From NCBI GenBank assembly GCA_029747015.1, contig JAKOGI010001984.1:12501-76500 (forward strand): a stretch of DNA of 64,000 nucleotides, in the 5' to 3' direction. The DNA comes from Carnegiea gigantea (lineage: Eukaryota > Streptophyta > Magnoliopsida > Caryophyllales > Cactaceae). A model generated the notes under the pieces. The model was not told the origin of the DNA. It worked only from the letters and a program-made list of their open reading frames with translations, and made no database searches. Shown in pieces: positions 21,940 through 34,620 of this stretch. A program made the translations under genes and the position numbers. Numbering within the stretch: position 1 is the stretch's first letter; every line of letters begins with the position of its first letter.

Positions 21940-23041
21940 ACTCCCCTATGCTTTGGCTCTTGCTTATCCTCAAGGAAGCTTAGCTTGACATCGCATGAAT
22001 AGGGAAATTGATCCCTCAAGCACCCTTTCCGGGCATGGCAATAAAGGTTAACCAACAAGCAAAGTCACACAATCAAGAAGTAACAAAGATAAGGCGAGGG
22101 AGCAAGATATACATAAAACTCTCAAGGGATCACCTCGCCTAATGGTGCATACCAAGACTAAGCGAGATCCTCAAGGTAAGAAAGGTGGTGGCTCGCTAAT
22201 GGCCTATAGAATAGACTAGGGAGAGCCTCACTTTATGATCAATTTGGAACTCTCCTCTCCAAATGTTTAAATATGTTCATGTATGCTCTCATTACTCAAT
22301 GAATCATGCAAAAATGATAGGTTTGGAAGGGTCCTCATACTCCACTACTCAAGGCAAAAATGCACACCCTTTAACCAAGAGGGCTTTGGAAGGTTTGAAA
22401 TGGCGTTCTTTGGTAAGAGTGAGAAAGGGGAAGATCTTTTGGGATAAGACGAGCTAAATAGCCCTAGGGTTAGGGAGCAAAAACATTTTCCACAATATAG
22501 GGATGGAAGCGAAATAGTACTTCACACCTACAACCCACTTTGAACACTTAAGGAGGGAGCCGATTCGGTTTAGAATACAAATCATTGTGCTAAGCATCTT
22601 ATGTGCACAAGCTTTCTCCTTTTTTCTTTTTGCATGCTAAAAGGCTTGCTCTTCTTTTTTGCTTTTTACTTTTAATTCAAAAATTTTCTTCCTTTCTTTT
22701 CCTTTCCTTTTTTCAAGCAAGCTTAAAACAAGGAGGTTGAAGCCATGCACTTAGCCAAGGATATTCCAGCTTTCCTTCTTTCCTTTTTCAACACAAATTT
22801 CTACAACATACAACCAAATATCTTCCAACTCAAAAAGCAAACCTCATAATCGTGTAAAGTGTTGCTCTACTAACCTCTACGGCATGAGGGTAGGAAATGT
22901 AAATAGGCCAATGGTGAAATGATTGCGGAAACAATAAAGACAACCAAGGCTTAATGTGGGTGACAAAGAGGGGTTTTAACATCATTTAGGTGGATTTTTA
23001 GGCTATGCAGCATAAAATAACAAGGAACGCCTCAATCATAT
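21940..23041 (-). other. Athila 3' untranslated region, left part
   Basis: Non-coding on both strands. It starts (minus direction) at the X2 insertion point and ends at the purine tract beside the LTR. Its last five bases, CATAT at 23037-23041, are repeated at 60132-60136, showing that 60132 onward is the same element split by X2. T-rich stretches at 22610-22700 are the only landmarks. Confidence 0.6.
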
Positions 23042-23798
23042 TGATAGAGCCACAAGCGCACGGTGGCATTGTAGCAAATCAATGTCGATCCCACAGAGAC
23101 TTGATCAAGCTATTGAGTTATATTATGTCAAGAAAGGCTAAGTGAGTCAATAGTTGATATTGAAATTAAACTAATCTATTATCTAATCTAAATAATAATT
23201 GGAATTAAGTAAAATAAGTAATCACCTGATCCGCGCATCAATCAAGCACTTCTTCCTAGATAGGTTGTTTTAAAACCGATAATCGAAGTATCACAACTCT
23301 ACTCCAAGGTAAAGCAAAATACCTAAATCTAATTGATTACCATTTCCCAAGGGCTCTTAATTTGTTTAGGATCATTAAGCACGCAATTATCATATTCATA
23401 GTTTCTCAACCGATGTGCTCGGCCACGACTTCACACAATCAAGTCAAATTCTACAGTTCAAGTATCGAACTTCACCTTTCAATTCTTCATCTAATATCCA
23501 AAACATGCAAAAAGGTAATCAAATTTCTGGCAAGACAATAAACATCTAGGAGCGAAGAAAACAATCCAACAATTCCAAAATGCTCAAAGAGATAAACAGC
23601 AAATCAAGAACACAACTATTATTTGTATAAATCTATCAAAACATACATAATCAAAATTACAAAACATAAATCCAAAGATAATGAGAAAAGAGAAGAGAAG
23701 AGAAGAAAAGAGAAAAGAAATGCTCAGTCAATTAATGCGTTTGAATCCATTGATTGCAAACCCAGTATGGAATGCTTGCAAATCTTCACTTCAATTCA

Positions 23799-23846
<48 letters not shown>

Positions 23847-24351
23847 CTCGCTCTAATCTAATCTAAAATCCTAATTATATGGAATGGAATATAGAGGAAG
23901 TGCAATGGATGGGATGTGTTGAAATGAGGTTGAAATTAAAGCACTCTTTTTATACTCAAATTCCTAGAAGTCGAACAGTCGCGAGAAATAATGAGATTAA
24001 ACTGTCTGATAGTCGAACAGCCATGAGAAAGCAAAAATTCTCAGGTAAAGTGAAGCCGCCACCAACCGTGGGCTCTACCGTGGACCATCAGTGGTGGCTA
24101 CTAGCTCAATATTCTTCTGTTCTTCCTTCCATCCACCGATATGGTGACTTAGGGGTGTCCATGGGGAGTCAAAATACACTCAACTAGGATCAAAATAAGG
24201 GCAAAAAAGTTCAAAAATTATAAAACACAGAAAAGAACCATATCCAACGTAAAATAGAAAGAACAATATAAATTATAACATAAAGTACATAATTCTCGCT
24301 AAAAATGACACAAATTTACCTCCAAATAGAGTGCACTTTAAAGACTGATCA
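23042..24351 (-). repeat. X2 3' LTR
   Basis: On the minus strand it starts TGATCAGTC at 24351 and ends at TATCA (tgata at 23042). It contains a (CT)n run at 23802-23853 and a GAGAA-type purine block at 23683-23718. Collinear with 58875-60131. Confidence 0.9.
23802..23853. repeat. (CT)n microsatellite in X2 3' LTR
   Basis: Pure CT run ending in CGCTCT. The paralogous 5' LTR has only a short version near 59635-59652, so this copy expanded after insertion. Open frames over 23623-23866 are artefacts. Confidence 0.9.
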
Positions 24352-24561
24352 AAGTTCCCCTACTTAAACTGTTGCTTGTCCTGAAGCAAACAGTATATAA
24401 AACTAACAAGGGGAGATGCATCCCGGAGTCAAAATGTAATAACCTCTTTAAATAGGCAACAGACAGCACATCACAAGCAAGGGTGACAATCAACAACAAC
24501 CACAAGTAGTGCACAAAACATTTCAAAATTAGGGGAAGGAGAACATTTTTTAAAAAGTACG
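24352..24561 (-). other. X2 internal region, 3' end with polypurine tract
   Basis: The minus-strand purine tract (reverse of aaagttcccctac, 24352-24364) adjoins the 3' LTR. The rest aligns with the reverse complement of 28650-28840 in X1, including the taaaaagta end. The last five bases, gtacg (24557-24561), are the left copy of the X1 TSD. Confidence 0.85.
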
Positions 24562-25794
24562 TGATAAGTGCCTAAAGTGCACGTCATTTTAAGGTCATTT
24601 TATTGTATTTTTAGGAAGAATTGAGTGCTTTATGTTGCAATTTACATTCCTATTCTCGTTTTATGCTTGGGTATGGTTCTTTGGTGACTTTTGTAGGATT
24701 TTAGACCATTTGACATAGCAATTTACCCTCATTTGAGTATACATTGGCCTCGATGGAGATGCCCCAAGTCCCATGCTCGTGGAACTGAAGAAGAGCAGAA
24801 GATTTCGGATCCAGCAAGAACCACGGTCTACACGTGGTGGATGCCATGGTCTGTTGTGGAGGCATAACTGCTAGCCTGTTCGTTTTCTCTCATCGTGTGG
24901 TTGAGGTTGATCGTGTTTCTCTCTAAATAAGGCTATTTTTGCACCAGAAAACAAAAACCATCTTCCCATCATTCCATTTCATCTCTCCAATTTTATCAAT
25001 TAGACTAGGATTTAGATTAGATTAGAAGGAGGAAAAGTGAGTCGAACTGAAGATTTGCAAGGATTCTATTCTAGGTTTGCACGATGGTTCAAGCGTGATC
25101 TTGGCTGAACATCTCTTTTCTCTTCTCTTCTCTTCTCTTCTCTAAATTTAGATTTATGTTTTGTAATTTTGATTATCTTTGTTGTTTGATTTTGGATTTA
25201 TGCAAACATTTGTTAATTTCTTAATCTTGAGTTGATATCATTTAGTACTTTGCAATTTGTTAGATTATTTTATCGAATTCTAGAAGTTTATTATCTTGTG
25301 AGGAAATTTGATCACTTTCTTGTATGTTTTGGGTATTGGATGAAGAATTAAAAGGTGAAATCTGATACTAGAATCCTAGGATTTGACTTGATTGTGTGGA
25401 GTCTTAAGAGAGCACACCAATTGAGAAACCATGAATATGATAGTTGCATGCTCAATAAACCTAAACAAATCAAGAACCTTTGAGAAATAGTAATTGGTTA
25501 CATTTAAGTATTTCACTTCACCTTGAAAGAGGGTTGTGATACTTCGATGATCAGATTTAAAACAGTCAATAAAGGAAGAAGTTCTTGATTGATGCATAGA
25601 TTAGGTGATTGGTTACTTTGCTTAATTCCAATTATCATTTATCTATTAGATTAGATAGTTGATTAGTTTAATTTCAGTATCAAATTTGGATTTTCTTAGC
25701 ATATCTTGATAGAATATAACCCAATAGCTTGGCCTAGTCTCTGTGGAGTTGACCTTGACTTGCTACAATGCCACCGTGCGCTACGACTATATCA
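24562..25794 (+). repeat. X1 5' LTR (1233 bp)
   Basis: Starts TGATAAGTGCC and ends tatatca. It has a TTCTC pentamer run at 25113-25141 and a near-palindrome around ccacggtctacacgtgg (24816-24832). It is the best reference for this LTR because the other X1 LTR is split and partly inverted. Confidence 0.9.
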
Positions 25795-25800
25795 AGCTTT

Positions 25801-25819
25801 TGGCACCATTGCTTGGGAC
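25801..25819 (+). promoter_or_regulatory. X1 primer-binding site, tRNA-Asp type
   Basis: TGGCACCATTGCTTGGGAC lies six bases after the LTR. The standard Athila primer site is the complement of tRNA-Asp; the differences seen here are transitions, as expected from decay. Confidence 0.75.
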
Positions 25820-26097
25820 TAGTGTCGAATATTAGGTTTTTCTTGATAGGTTTGACTAAGCATTTTGTTTTTCTTTGACCAAAAAAAAACCACAAAAACG
25901 AAATCCAAAAAAAAAATTTAAAAATTTAAAAAAATTAAAATTTGAAATCCCTAATTCAGGCATGTGTTATTTTGAAGGTATTTTTAAATGTTTAAATATT
26001 TTTCTTGTTCAATATGGTTATTATATGGGTAAATAAGAAATATTGGACATTTTTGATAAGGGTGTGATAGTAAAACTCGTATATTTTAGGGTATTAG

Positions 26098-26953
26098 GGT
26101 TTTCTAGGCAAAACTGTTGATGAGACATGGTATTTGCTTGAGTGGATTGCTTGGGATTCATTTGAGTTTGAGACAGCAAGTTGTGTTTCGAAGTATTTGT
26201 TCTTTGATCTTTGTGCATTCTATTCTAGATCTTATTATGCCCCTTTTTGGTGTAACTTGTGTAAATTTCTGACCGTGATACTAATTTATGTCCTTTTTAT
26301 GTATGCTATGCGCAACCTGACTTTATATCACCCTGGGACAATATTGATGTTGTTCTGACTTTACTTGCTTCGTCTTTTCCTTTAGCTCAGTGCACGGGGG
26401 TTAAGGTCGGTGTGCGTTTTGGGAGAGTTGCTAGATTTATTATTGTTGATGCATGTTTTGAGTCAGGAAATACTTTAGAGGAGGTGCATGATCTAGTTGA
26501 GACTCCTTTAGAAGGGTCATGTGATGTATTTGTGTATAAGGACTTTCCTAGTCTTGATTTTAATAATATTATTTCCCCCAATCCCATTGATCATTCCCAT
26601 GTTTCACCTATTTATTTATTACCTTCTCCTTCCCCTGAGTATTACATTGTAAAGCCCATTGGTATCTTACGATTCGTGATACTAATATTGATTTAGGCTA
26701 TGACGATAACATATTCAATATGCTTGGTGGGAATGTTGATGATTACCTTCCCCTAGGTTACTTTGGAGGGTATGATCCCTCCACTGATCCTTATTGTATA
26801 CGCTTAGGAGACTTGCCCAAGAAAGTCATGTGGAATACATTCTTTAATCCTTCTTGTCATTTTTCTAAGACATTTGATAAGGTTAAGAGGATACTTAATC
26901 TCTTTGGTGTAATTTCAGTTATTGCTTCTTACCTTGTATCTTCTAAATTGTGA
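26098..26953 (+). pseudogene. X1 unrecognised ORF, main part
   Basis: Three overlapping frames (26134-26358, 26412-26696, 26720-26953) together give a broken coding region. It is mirrored in X2 at 57654-58616. Shared stretches include WDSFEF, AFWC/PFWC after a Tyr-rich segment, DACFESG, HVSPIYLLPSPS, LGYFGGYDPS and FDKVKRIL. I recognise no domain. The protein is neither gag nor pol. Reading frame breaks differ between the copies, as expected if both come from an intact parent. It could be a remnant of an Athila 5' gag extension or a captured gene; I cannot decide. Confidence 0.5.
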
Positions 26954-27175
26954 TCCTAGGAGTTTGATAAGCTCCTGCGCTTGCTGATAGCATTTGAATT
27001 GATACGCCGAGTCTTAAAGTTGTAATAGAGTGGCTAATGCTACATTTGCCCCATTTGCGACGAGGCCGCTTAGCGTTGGTGTACCCAACACCTAACCAGG
27101 TGAGATCATTATACTTTGCTTTCGATTTCCTTTGAATAATAATGCTTTATCTAAGCATGGGAGAAGGGTAGCTTC

Positions 27176-27454
27176 GTGTTTTTATTTTTGTTATTAGTTT
27201 GCATACATGTTGAAGCATATAGTTTTAGGTTTCTTTTTGTTTGCATTGGTGTTTTGCATTTAGTTGCATTTAAGTTTGCATATAGGATTGCATGTAGGGA
27301 TGGCGAGGATTGGTTTGAGATAACTTCCGATGATATGTTTGTTAGGCAAAATAGCTTTCATGAGCTTGAGAAACTTTTGATGTATAATCCCTTTTGGGCT
27401 AAAATTTCGGGAGGTTTAGTAAATATTTCTTGTTTTGACCCTTGTTTTGATTGA
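27176..27454 (+). pseudogene. X1 second conserved stretch
   Basis: A 92-codon frame with a hydrophobic start, then FAYRIACRDGEDW and a C-terminal FDPCFD. The X2 counterpart (57327-57587, minus) keeps SFRFLFVCI and FAYRIACRDG. It may be the end of the preceding ORF or conserved untranslated sequence. Confidence 0.35.
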
Positions 27455-28830
27455 TAACTTTGTTATCCCTTGGAGTCATTAGCACTAATGTTGATACATG
27501 ATAATTGTTTTATGAGCTTACTGTGAGACGTTGACCCTTATTTGAACTAATTCATTTTATTTAGTCTCATATTTCTTTCATGTGTGTGACTCTTCCATGC
27601 CGCATCTCTAGAACTTGCCTAGACTCTTGTTGAAAACCACAGTAGCATGTGCATAGTTGATGATATGATAGAGGCATTTCTTTATTTTGGTCATTTTAGC
27701 CACATAGCCAAATAGCCTATCCTTATATTACATGTTAGCCTATATCCGTCTTTGTTTTGAATGTTTTCTTATTAGCCCTTAGCTAAACACATATTCTTAC
27801 CTTTAAGCCAAGTTCATGGAGCACCACTTCATCTATGTAGTGGGTGGTTTTAGAGATAATCGACTTTAAGATGGCTTTGGTATGTTGGTTTGTTGAGGGA
27901 TTGATGTTATTGCGCATTTGCTTTGGTTCCCTCTTGCTTGGGTTTTGTATGTATATGTATTGGATTGTGAGTCAATAGTTAGTGATCCTATGCCTTTAAA
28001 TAATTACAATTTTTATTTCATTTCTCGGAAAAAAAAAACAAAGAAAAAAAGAAACAAAACATTTATGTTGAAGGAAAAAACAAAGGGAAAACAAATACCA
28101 AAAAAAAGAAAAAAAAAGAATGAATAAGTGATTGGCATTAGATATGTAAATGGCTTGTGTTCCTTCTTTGTCAACTCATTTCCTATTTTATTCGTGGGGT
28201 ATGATCAATGTATTGTTGGGGTTTTGAGTGTTAGTGATTTTTGTGGTTGCTTAGTGGTTTGTTGGCTGCTCCCTAGTCGCTTGACTAAATAGCTCCACAT
28301 TGCCTAAATTTATTTGTCCACCTCCTTTCCGTTAACCCTCCTAGCCCACGTTACAACCCATATAAAGTCCTCTTGATTGTCTTGTGTATATTGCTTTTTA
28401 TTGGTGGAGAATATGAGAGTCTTGGCAAGCATATGGTAGATTGCATCTTTGGAATGAGTGTTGAGTGAACCTATGCTCTATTTCAAACACATAAGTGGGA
28501 GTGATTTACATTTCCCAAAAGTGAGGTTCTACCAATCCATTTGGCTCTACTCAATTCCATGTGCTCGCATGATGTATTTTGTGGTTCTTTCGGGGTGATC
28601 AAATTTGATATCATCAAGCTTGTGGTCTCATACTTTTTAGAAAATCTTCTCCTCCTCCTGATTTTGATATGTCTTGCGCACTACTTGGGGTTGCCGTTGA
28701 TTAGTATTCTTGCCTGTGATGTGGTATGACTTGCCTACTTTGAGGAAGTTATTTCGTTTTGAGTCCTAGATGTGTTTCTCTTTGTCAGTTTTCTCTAGTG
28801 TTTGCGGGAAGACAAGCAACGGTTTAAGCA
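27455..28830 (+). other. X1 3' untranslated region
   Basis: Non-coding, with an A-rich block at 28028-28124. It aligns with the reverse complement of 55596-56850 in X2. Short frames at 27918-28127 and 28541-28729 are not conserved as proteins. Confidence 0.6.
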
Positions 28831-28840
28831 TGGGGGAGTT
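28831..28840 (+). promoter_or_regulatory. X1 polypurine tract
   Basis: tgggggagtt directly precedes the 3' LTR start TGATAAGTGCC. The same tract is visible in X2 on the other strand. Confidence 0.85.
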
Positions 28841-29131
28841 TGATAAGTGCCTAAAGTGCACACCATTTTGAGGTTATTTTGTTGCATTTTTAGTGAAAAT
28901 TGAGTACTTTATGTTATAATTCATATTTCTATTCTCATTTTATGCTTGGGTATAATTCTTTGGTGACTTTTATAGGATTTTAGACCATTTCACTCAGCAA
29001 TTGACCTTCATTTGAGTGCATATTGTCCACCACAGAGATACCCTAAGTCCTATGCCTGTGGAGCAAAAGAAGCGCAGAAGATTTCAGATCCAGCAAGAGC
29101 CACGGTCTGCCCGTGGTGGATGCCACGGTCC
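28841..29131 (+). repeat. X1 3' LTR, first part
   Basis: Collinear with 24562-24855 of the 5' LTR, with roughly one difference in seven by eye. Interrupted at 29131 by the Tat element. GGTCC at 29127-29131 is the left TSD copy. Confidence 0.9.
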
Positions 29132-31422
29132 TATTGAGCAAAACTTTAACAAAATAAATAATATGCACAACACAACTTTCCGACATACAAAAATGTACAC
29201 TGGTTTATTTTGAGTACGACCCTATTCAAGAGGATGAACCTCCTTAGTTACATCCCTCTCTCGAGAGACCACCCTTTGATTCCGACGTGTTTGTTTTATT
29301 TTTTTTGTGTCTTTTTTTGCATTAATAAGGCTTTATATAATTTGAATCGACAATTATCAAATTTTTAATGTCGAATCGCCGGTATCCAAAACTTAATTAC
29401 ATTAGATAGTGACTATATAGGCACCTTCTAGGAAGGATACTATACGTACAAGTTCTTCATGTGAATTTTAGAGAACGGGTAATTTTATTTGAGTTGGAAT
29501 TTGGGTTGCACTCACTTTTTTATCATGAGCCACCTACGTACCTCTTTTATAGAGGATCAAACCAGTCGTAGTTCTTTAAATTTTATTTAATTTAATTTAT
29601 CTTTTATTTTGATTAAATTAATAACCATTTGATATGATTTTAATTATTTATGTTGGATTTAGAAACAAAATGGCCATAATTTGGACTAATGTTAATATTT
29701 GAACCTTTGTCTTTTTTTTAAAAAAAAAAACTTGTGGCTAAATTACATTTTTTTTAGTCACTTTACAATTTTTATTTACCGACTTAGCCCTTATCGGGGT
29801 CGTTCTATTAATTTTGTTACGTCTTTCTTTGACTCTCGATTGTGCCCACAATTTATTCATAAGCTTCCGGTTTCCTCTTCGTAACAAATTGACGTAGCTT
29901 GTAACCCCAAATTTGTTTAGGCCTACGTCATGAAAAGGAGAGAAATTTAGTGAATTTGCTTATATATTTGGCTCGGGTTTGGTCCATTTTACCATGCCTA
30001 TGAGATGAAAATGGTTTAGATTTTTTGCAAAGCCCTCCTTTTTTTATTTATTTGTCTAGGTTACATAACGTGTAACCAAGAGTAACAAAACTGCAATTTT
30101 TGCCTTTTATGAAAGAGGAGGGGTATCGGATTGAGCCCATTTGAAGATTTCAGTTTAGACTGAACTTGAAAAAAAATTATATCAAGTTTTCTACGTGTCC
30201 TTAGTGGAATCAAGTCACCGTAGTTTTAAACGAATATCGACTTGGACATATATTATGTATTTTTATTGCCCAATAATAGACCAGAGAATGTCACCAACAT
30301 CATCCGCTCTTGTGTATGCGATTCCCTTTCCTGTTATGAGCTTAATTGCCCAGAAACAACACCAGAACGTAGGAAACTGGATTTATCCATTTACGAGCAA
30401 CTTATAATTAGTGGACCTCCCCTCTTGTTTTTCTCTTTACTGGTCCATTTCAACCCCTCTTTGACCAATTTCTGAGGAAGAGCTATAAATCTTTTACCCC
30501 TTTTATTTAACGTTATTTGAGCAACGTATTCTAATTCGATTTGAATTAAGTCACACATGAAGTAATTTAAAACATAATCTGCTGCTTAACTTCTTTTTTT
30601 TTTCTTCTCTTGAAAAACCCTATCCTCCTCACGAAAAACTTTGACTTTTATTTACTTTAATAAGGGGCTGTCATCAGCCATAATTGTTGGCGGCAAGTCC
30701 CAATTTTCGTAAATCTTGAAGTTTTATTCAATTGTAAGGTATTTACTGATATTTTCGTCTCTTTTCAATAAAATTTGTCTACATTTTGTGAGAGTTCGGT
30801 TGTTTATTTTTCTCACAATTAGTGTGAGTTTAGTTGTTCTCACCTTTAGTGTGAGTTAGGTTGTTTTCACCATTAGTGTGAATTTAAGTCATTGCTTTTG
30901 TGCAATTTATCGTAGATTTGGAGATTTAAAGTGAGTTTCTTATCGAGTAGAAGTTGAAAATTATTGTATTAGATCTACGTTTTTTTATTAAGGAATGAGT
31001 TAACAATAGAATTTCATGTGGTTCTACTCTGAAGATCTTCCTTTCAAGTGCAATCTACCACGTTAATTGAACATCTGCTCTATGAAGTTATATTATACCT
31101 CGCCGCTATTGAGGAAAGATGCACTGATATCAAAGAATGCAGTTGGTGGCAAGAATACTACTACAAGTTCACAACCGGTCGACAGTATATTTACCATTAG
31201 CTTTCTGGAGAGAATTATTCAATTCGATGTTTTAGATTTACTTTTATTAGGGGATATTCATTGTATATGCGATATGACTTTTCATTAATGAATTATTCTT
31301 TTTTCTTTTAAAAAAACAACTTCTTTTTTTAGCACTTGATACTTCCCTTTTTTTTTGCGATTTGAACGGCCCACCTTAATTCACCATAATCAATACTGCT
31401 TTGCTTCTATTTTGTTTTTTTT

Positions 31423-31495
31423 ATTCTTCTTCTTCTTCTTCTTATTGTTGTTATTATTATTATTATTTTTATTATTATTATTACTATTATTATTT
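31423..31495. repeat. TTC / TTA trinucleotide microsatellite
   Basis: TTC units then TTA/ATT units. The matching place in the 5' LTR (52410-52430) has only a few TTA units, so the run expanded in this LTR after insertion. Confidence 0.9.
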
Positions 31496-33084
31496 GCTTG
31501 CATTCATGCTACTAAAGAATAGAAAACGAAATAGTGATGTATCCTCCACTCTGTTAAAGAGAATCGAACTCCCATTAGACATGTTTATCCTCCACTCTGT
31601 CAAAGAGAGTCCAACTCCCATTAGACATGTTTAGTTTAAGCAACCTAGTCGATGCAAACCTATAAAATGGCTATAAAAGCCACAGATTCATTCTTCACTT
31701 TTCTATCCCCCTAAAAATAAATCACCTAGACTTTCACCATAGCAGATTGCAGTAATACGTTTGTTCAATTCCACTTGAATATTACCGAGCCTAATTTCTT
31801 CATCTTTCATTAAGGTTTGTCCATGATGACCTATTTGTCCAGTTTATGAATGCATAAAAAAACACCTGAATTATTATTTTTTTTCTAACAAATTTGAGAA
31901 ACGACTCAAGATCTATAAGGATCTATACTTTATGAGTTTGCAAGGACTCAAGATTCGCAAGAATTATTCATCCTACAAACTCATGTGAGTTGGAGATGCG
32001 GAGTCATAGGAATTAGACGCAGATTCGGTTTACAATATCTTTGCTCCTATTTTGATATACTGTATCTTTGCTCCTATTCCAAAATCTAAACACAAATCCG
32101 ATATGTCAACAATTCAACTCCCGCCTCTTTTACCATAACATAATTTTTAGCGGGGGTCGGACATGATTTAATTTCAGCAAAATTCATCTTCTTTGATTAA
32201 ATAGAGGTCGTTGATTATGGATTTATGGGATATCTTGCCTGGATTAATGAATCAACGTTTTAGCAAAATAAGCGGAAAAGCCTACATAAGCCTGCAACTA
32301 TCCACGTAAGAAGCGAAAACATATTTCTCTTCTTTTTTTAATGGGTTGCTCTCTCAGTTGGCTACTCAGGCCCTTGTTTCCTTTTCTGAGGCTCCTCACG
32401 ATAGATGCAACGACTCCTGTTTTGATGGCCCTGTTTTTTATTAATGAACAGAGGGGTCTTGATCTTCCCATCTTCCTTGTTTTTTTAAGAAGACAATCTC
32501 CCGTGTTTTAATAAAGTGTGCAATTGAATCGATTTTTTTAGTTCGATCAAGATCAAACGGATTGAAGATTGAAATAATCTTTGCCAACTTTAAACCCCAA
32601 AAAAAAAAAAAAAATGTCTGCTAAGGCTGCCCAGAGTGGAGATCTTTCCATTTTCCCATTACTTCTTAGCATAAGAATTTGTAGGTTCTTGCTAACCAGG
32701 ATTCATGTGAATCCAAATTTGTGAGTCTTTACAAACCCCAAATACATGGCTTTCTTCGAACTCATCCAGGATACTTGGGAGTCCAAAGTTGTGAGTACTT
32801 TCGAACCCAGGATTCTTGCGAATCACAAATTTTATGAGTCCTTTCGAACTCAAAATTTCATGACTATCCCATTTTAGTCCTTTCGAATTGAAAATAGGGG
32901 ACACGTTTGTTTTGGTTACCAATCCACTTTCGGATATGGCAGTGACAGAAGTTCTTGTAGCAGGCCATGAAAGAGACAACATCAAAAATGAGAGGCATGG
33001 GGAGAATTGAATTAACTTAACAGCATTCTTCTATTACCTTCCAATCTCTAGAAAAACAAAACTGATATCCTAAACAGATAAATC

Positions 33085-34038
33085 TGAAAGTTTAAAGGCT
33101 CCTAAATGACCCTAGAGAGGGGTGAATAGGGTGATGATCAAGATTGTGAATTAATCAAAATAAAGAACGAAAATGTAAACGTGGACAAAACACAAGAACT
33201 TTTTAATGAGGATAACCTCAACCAGGCTCAATCCCCGCCTAGAGTTCCCAAACTCTAGAATTAACCCGATTATATTAAGAGGGATTGTTATAACTCTAGA
33301 GTACATTTTACTCTAAGTTCCAAGTTACCAGTTGAACCTTTTAACTATGCTTGGTAGAGTTGACCCTTCAACTCTATAATCCCGCCTTACTTACACCTTC
33401 AATAACAACTCAAATGTAAAGGAACTAAGTTTGAGTACAATGTATGCAAATGTATTGCTTGAGTAATATGCCAATGAGTACTTGCAGTTCTTCTTATTAC
33501 TTTACTCTTCATTCAGCTCCGTATTTATAGGGGAAGCTTGGAGGATTTGTTGGAAACTAGCTGTTAGACACAATATGGATTCCTGCTTCAGTTCAATGCC
33601 TTGGACTGCAGTTCAGTGCCCTTGAAATTTTAGCAAAATCAGCAACCAATGGTTATGAGCTATTTTTGGCTTGTTTTGATCTTCCTTCAACGACTCCTTC
33701 CAATTTTTGAGCTGATGGATATTCTCAACCGCTACTTCCCATTCTTTTTTCTGCTGTTGAGGATTTTTTTGATAAAGATGGCAATTGCTTTCCAAAAAAT
33801 CAAGTCAGATATCAACCATTTAAAGAGAATTTAAATCCTAATATTTACCTTCTAAGGATCCCTAATAATAAGGAAACAATCATAATCAAAGGAATGCTGT
33901 CAATCATAATATTTTTCAATTATAATCAGCATTGTAATATCAAGATAATATAAATGTAACATGATGAATATGTCGCTTGGTTAATATCTTTTTGTCTTTC
34001 ATCAAAACATATAAAAAAACTCTTTAAGAAAGCTAACA
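33085..34038 (-). repeat. Copia element 3' LTR
   Basis: Begins tgaaagttt and ends agctaaca on the plus strand, so TGTTAGCT...CTTTCA on the element strand. Paired with 36469-37412. Frames at 33613-33834 are LTR sequence. Confidence 0.92.
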
Positions 34039-34060
34039 ATCTTCCCCTTTTTGATGAAAG
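34039..34060 (-). promoter_or_regulatory. Copia element polypurine tract
   Basis: On the element strand catcaaaaaggggaagat immediately precedes the LTR start TGTTAGC. Confidence 0.85.
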
Positions 34061-34620
34061 ACAAACCCAATAAAAATAACGTGTCCGGACAATTTTGCGT
34101 GACACACCATGAAAGGTTTTCCTAATACTTCTCCCCCTTTTTGTATTTCATCAAAAAGATAGCAAAAGAAGGAGAAAGAAAAATTGAAGCTTATTATGGT
34201 AAACACATATAACTCCCCCTTAATACGTCAATGTCTTATAAAGATGCTTCCCCTCAATCCATGGCACTCATTAAAAAATATATAGGGGATAAAATACTAA
34301 TCATGAAATTAATCGCATATGCTAATGCTAATTGACTTGAAATTCTCATGAACAACATAATGATGCAATGAGATCATATGTGCATAATTACATGTCATAA
34401 TAGTATAAGATATACTAGAATATTAATCATGCTCAAATTCCAAGGATAATGTATAAAGCAAATTATAATTCAAAAAAATTTTGAAATCAAAATGCTACGA
34501 ATAGGAAGTAGTTCATGCAAAGCAACATTGTCTTATGTTTAGCAAGAACCCAAATATTATCACTATTGAAGATATTGACGTAAAATTTAAGCCTTTGAAT
34601 TGATCATATTAAAGATACCC
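34061..34620 (-). other. Copia element 3' untranslated region
   Basis: AT-rich, with no open frame and no pol domain. A short tandem phrase ctgcagttcaaggccttgga occurs twice just beyond, at 34632-34670, and a relative of it lies in both LTRs (for example 33590-33625). Confidence 0.5.

Noticed and set aside
23042..24351. Solo LTR
   Set aside because: It first looked isolated, but its purine tract and internal sequence continue to 24561 and resume at 55596, leading to a partner LTR at 58875-60131.
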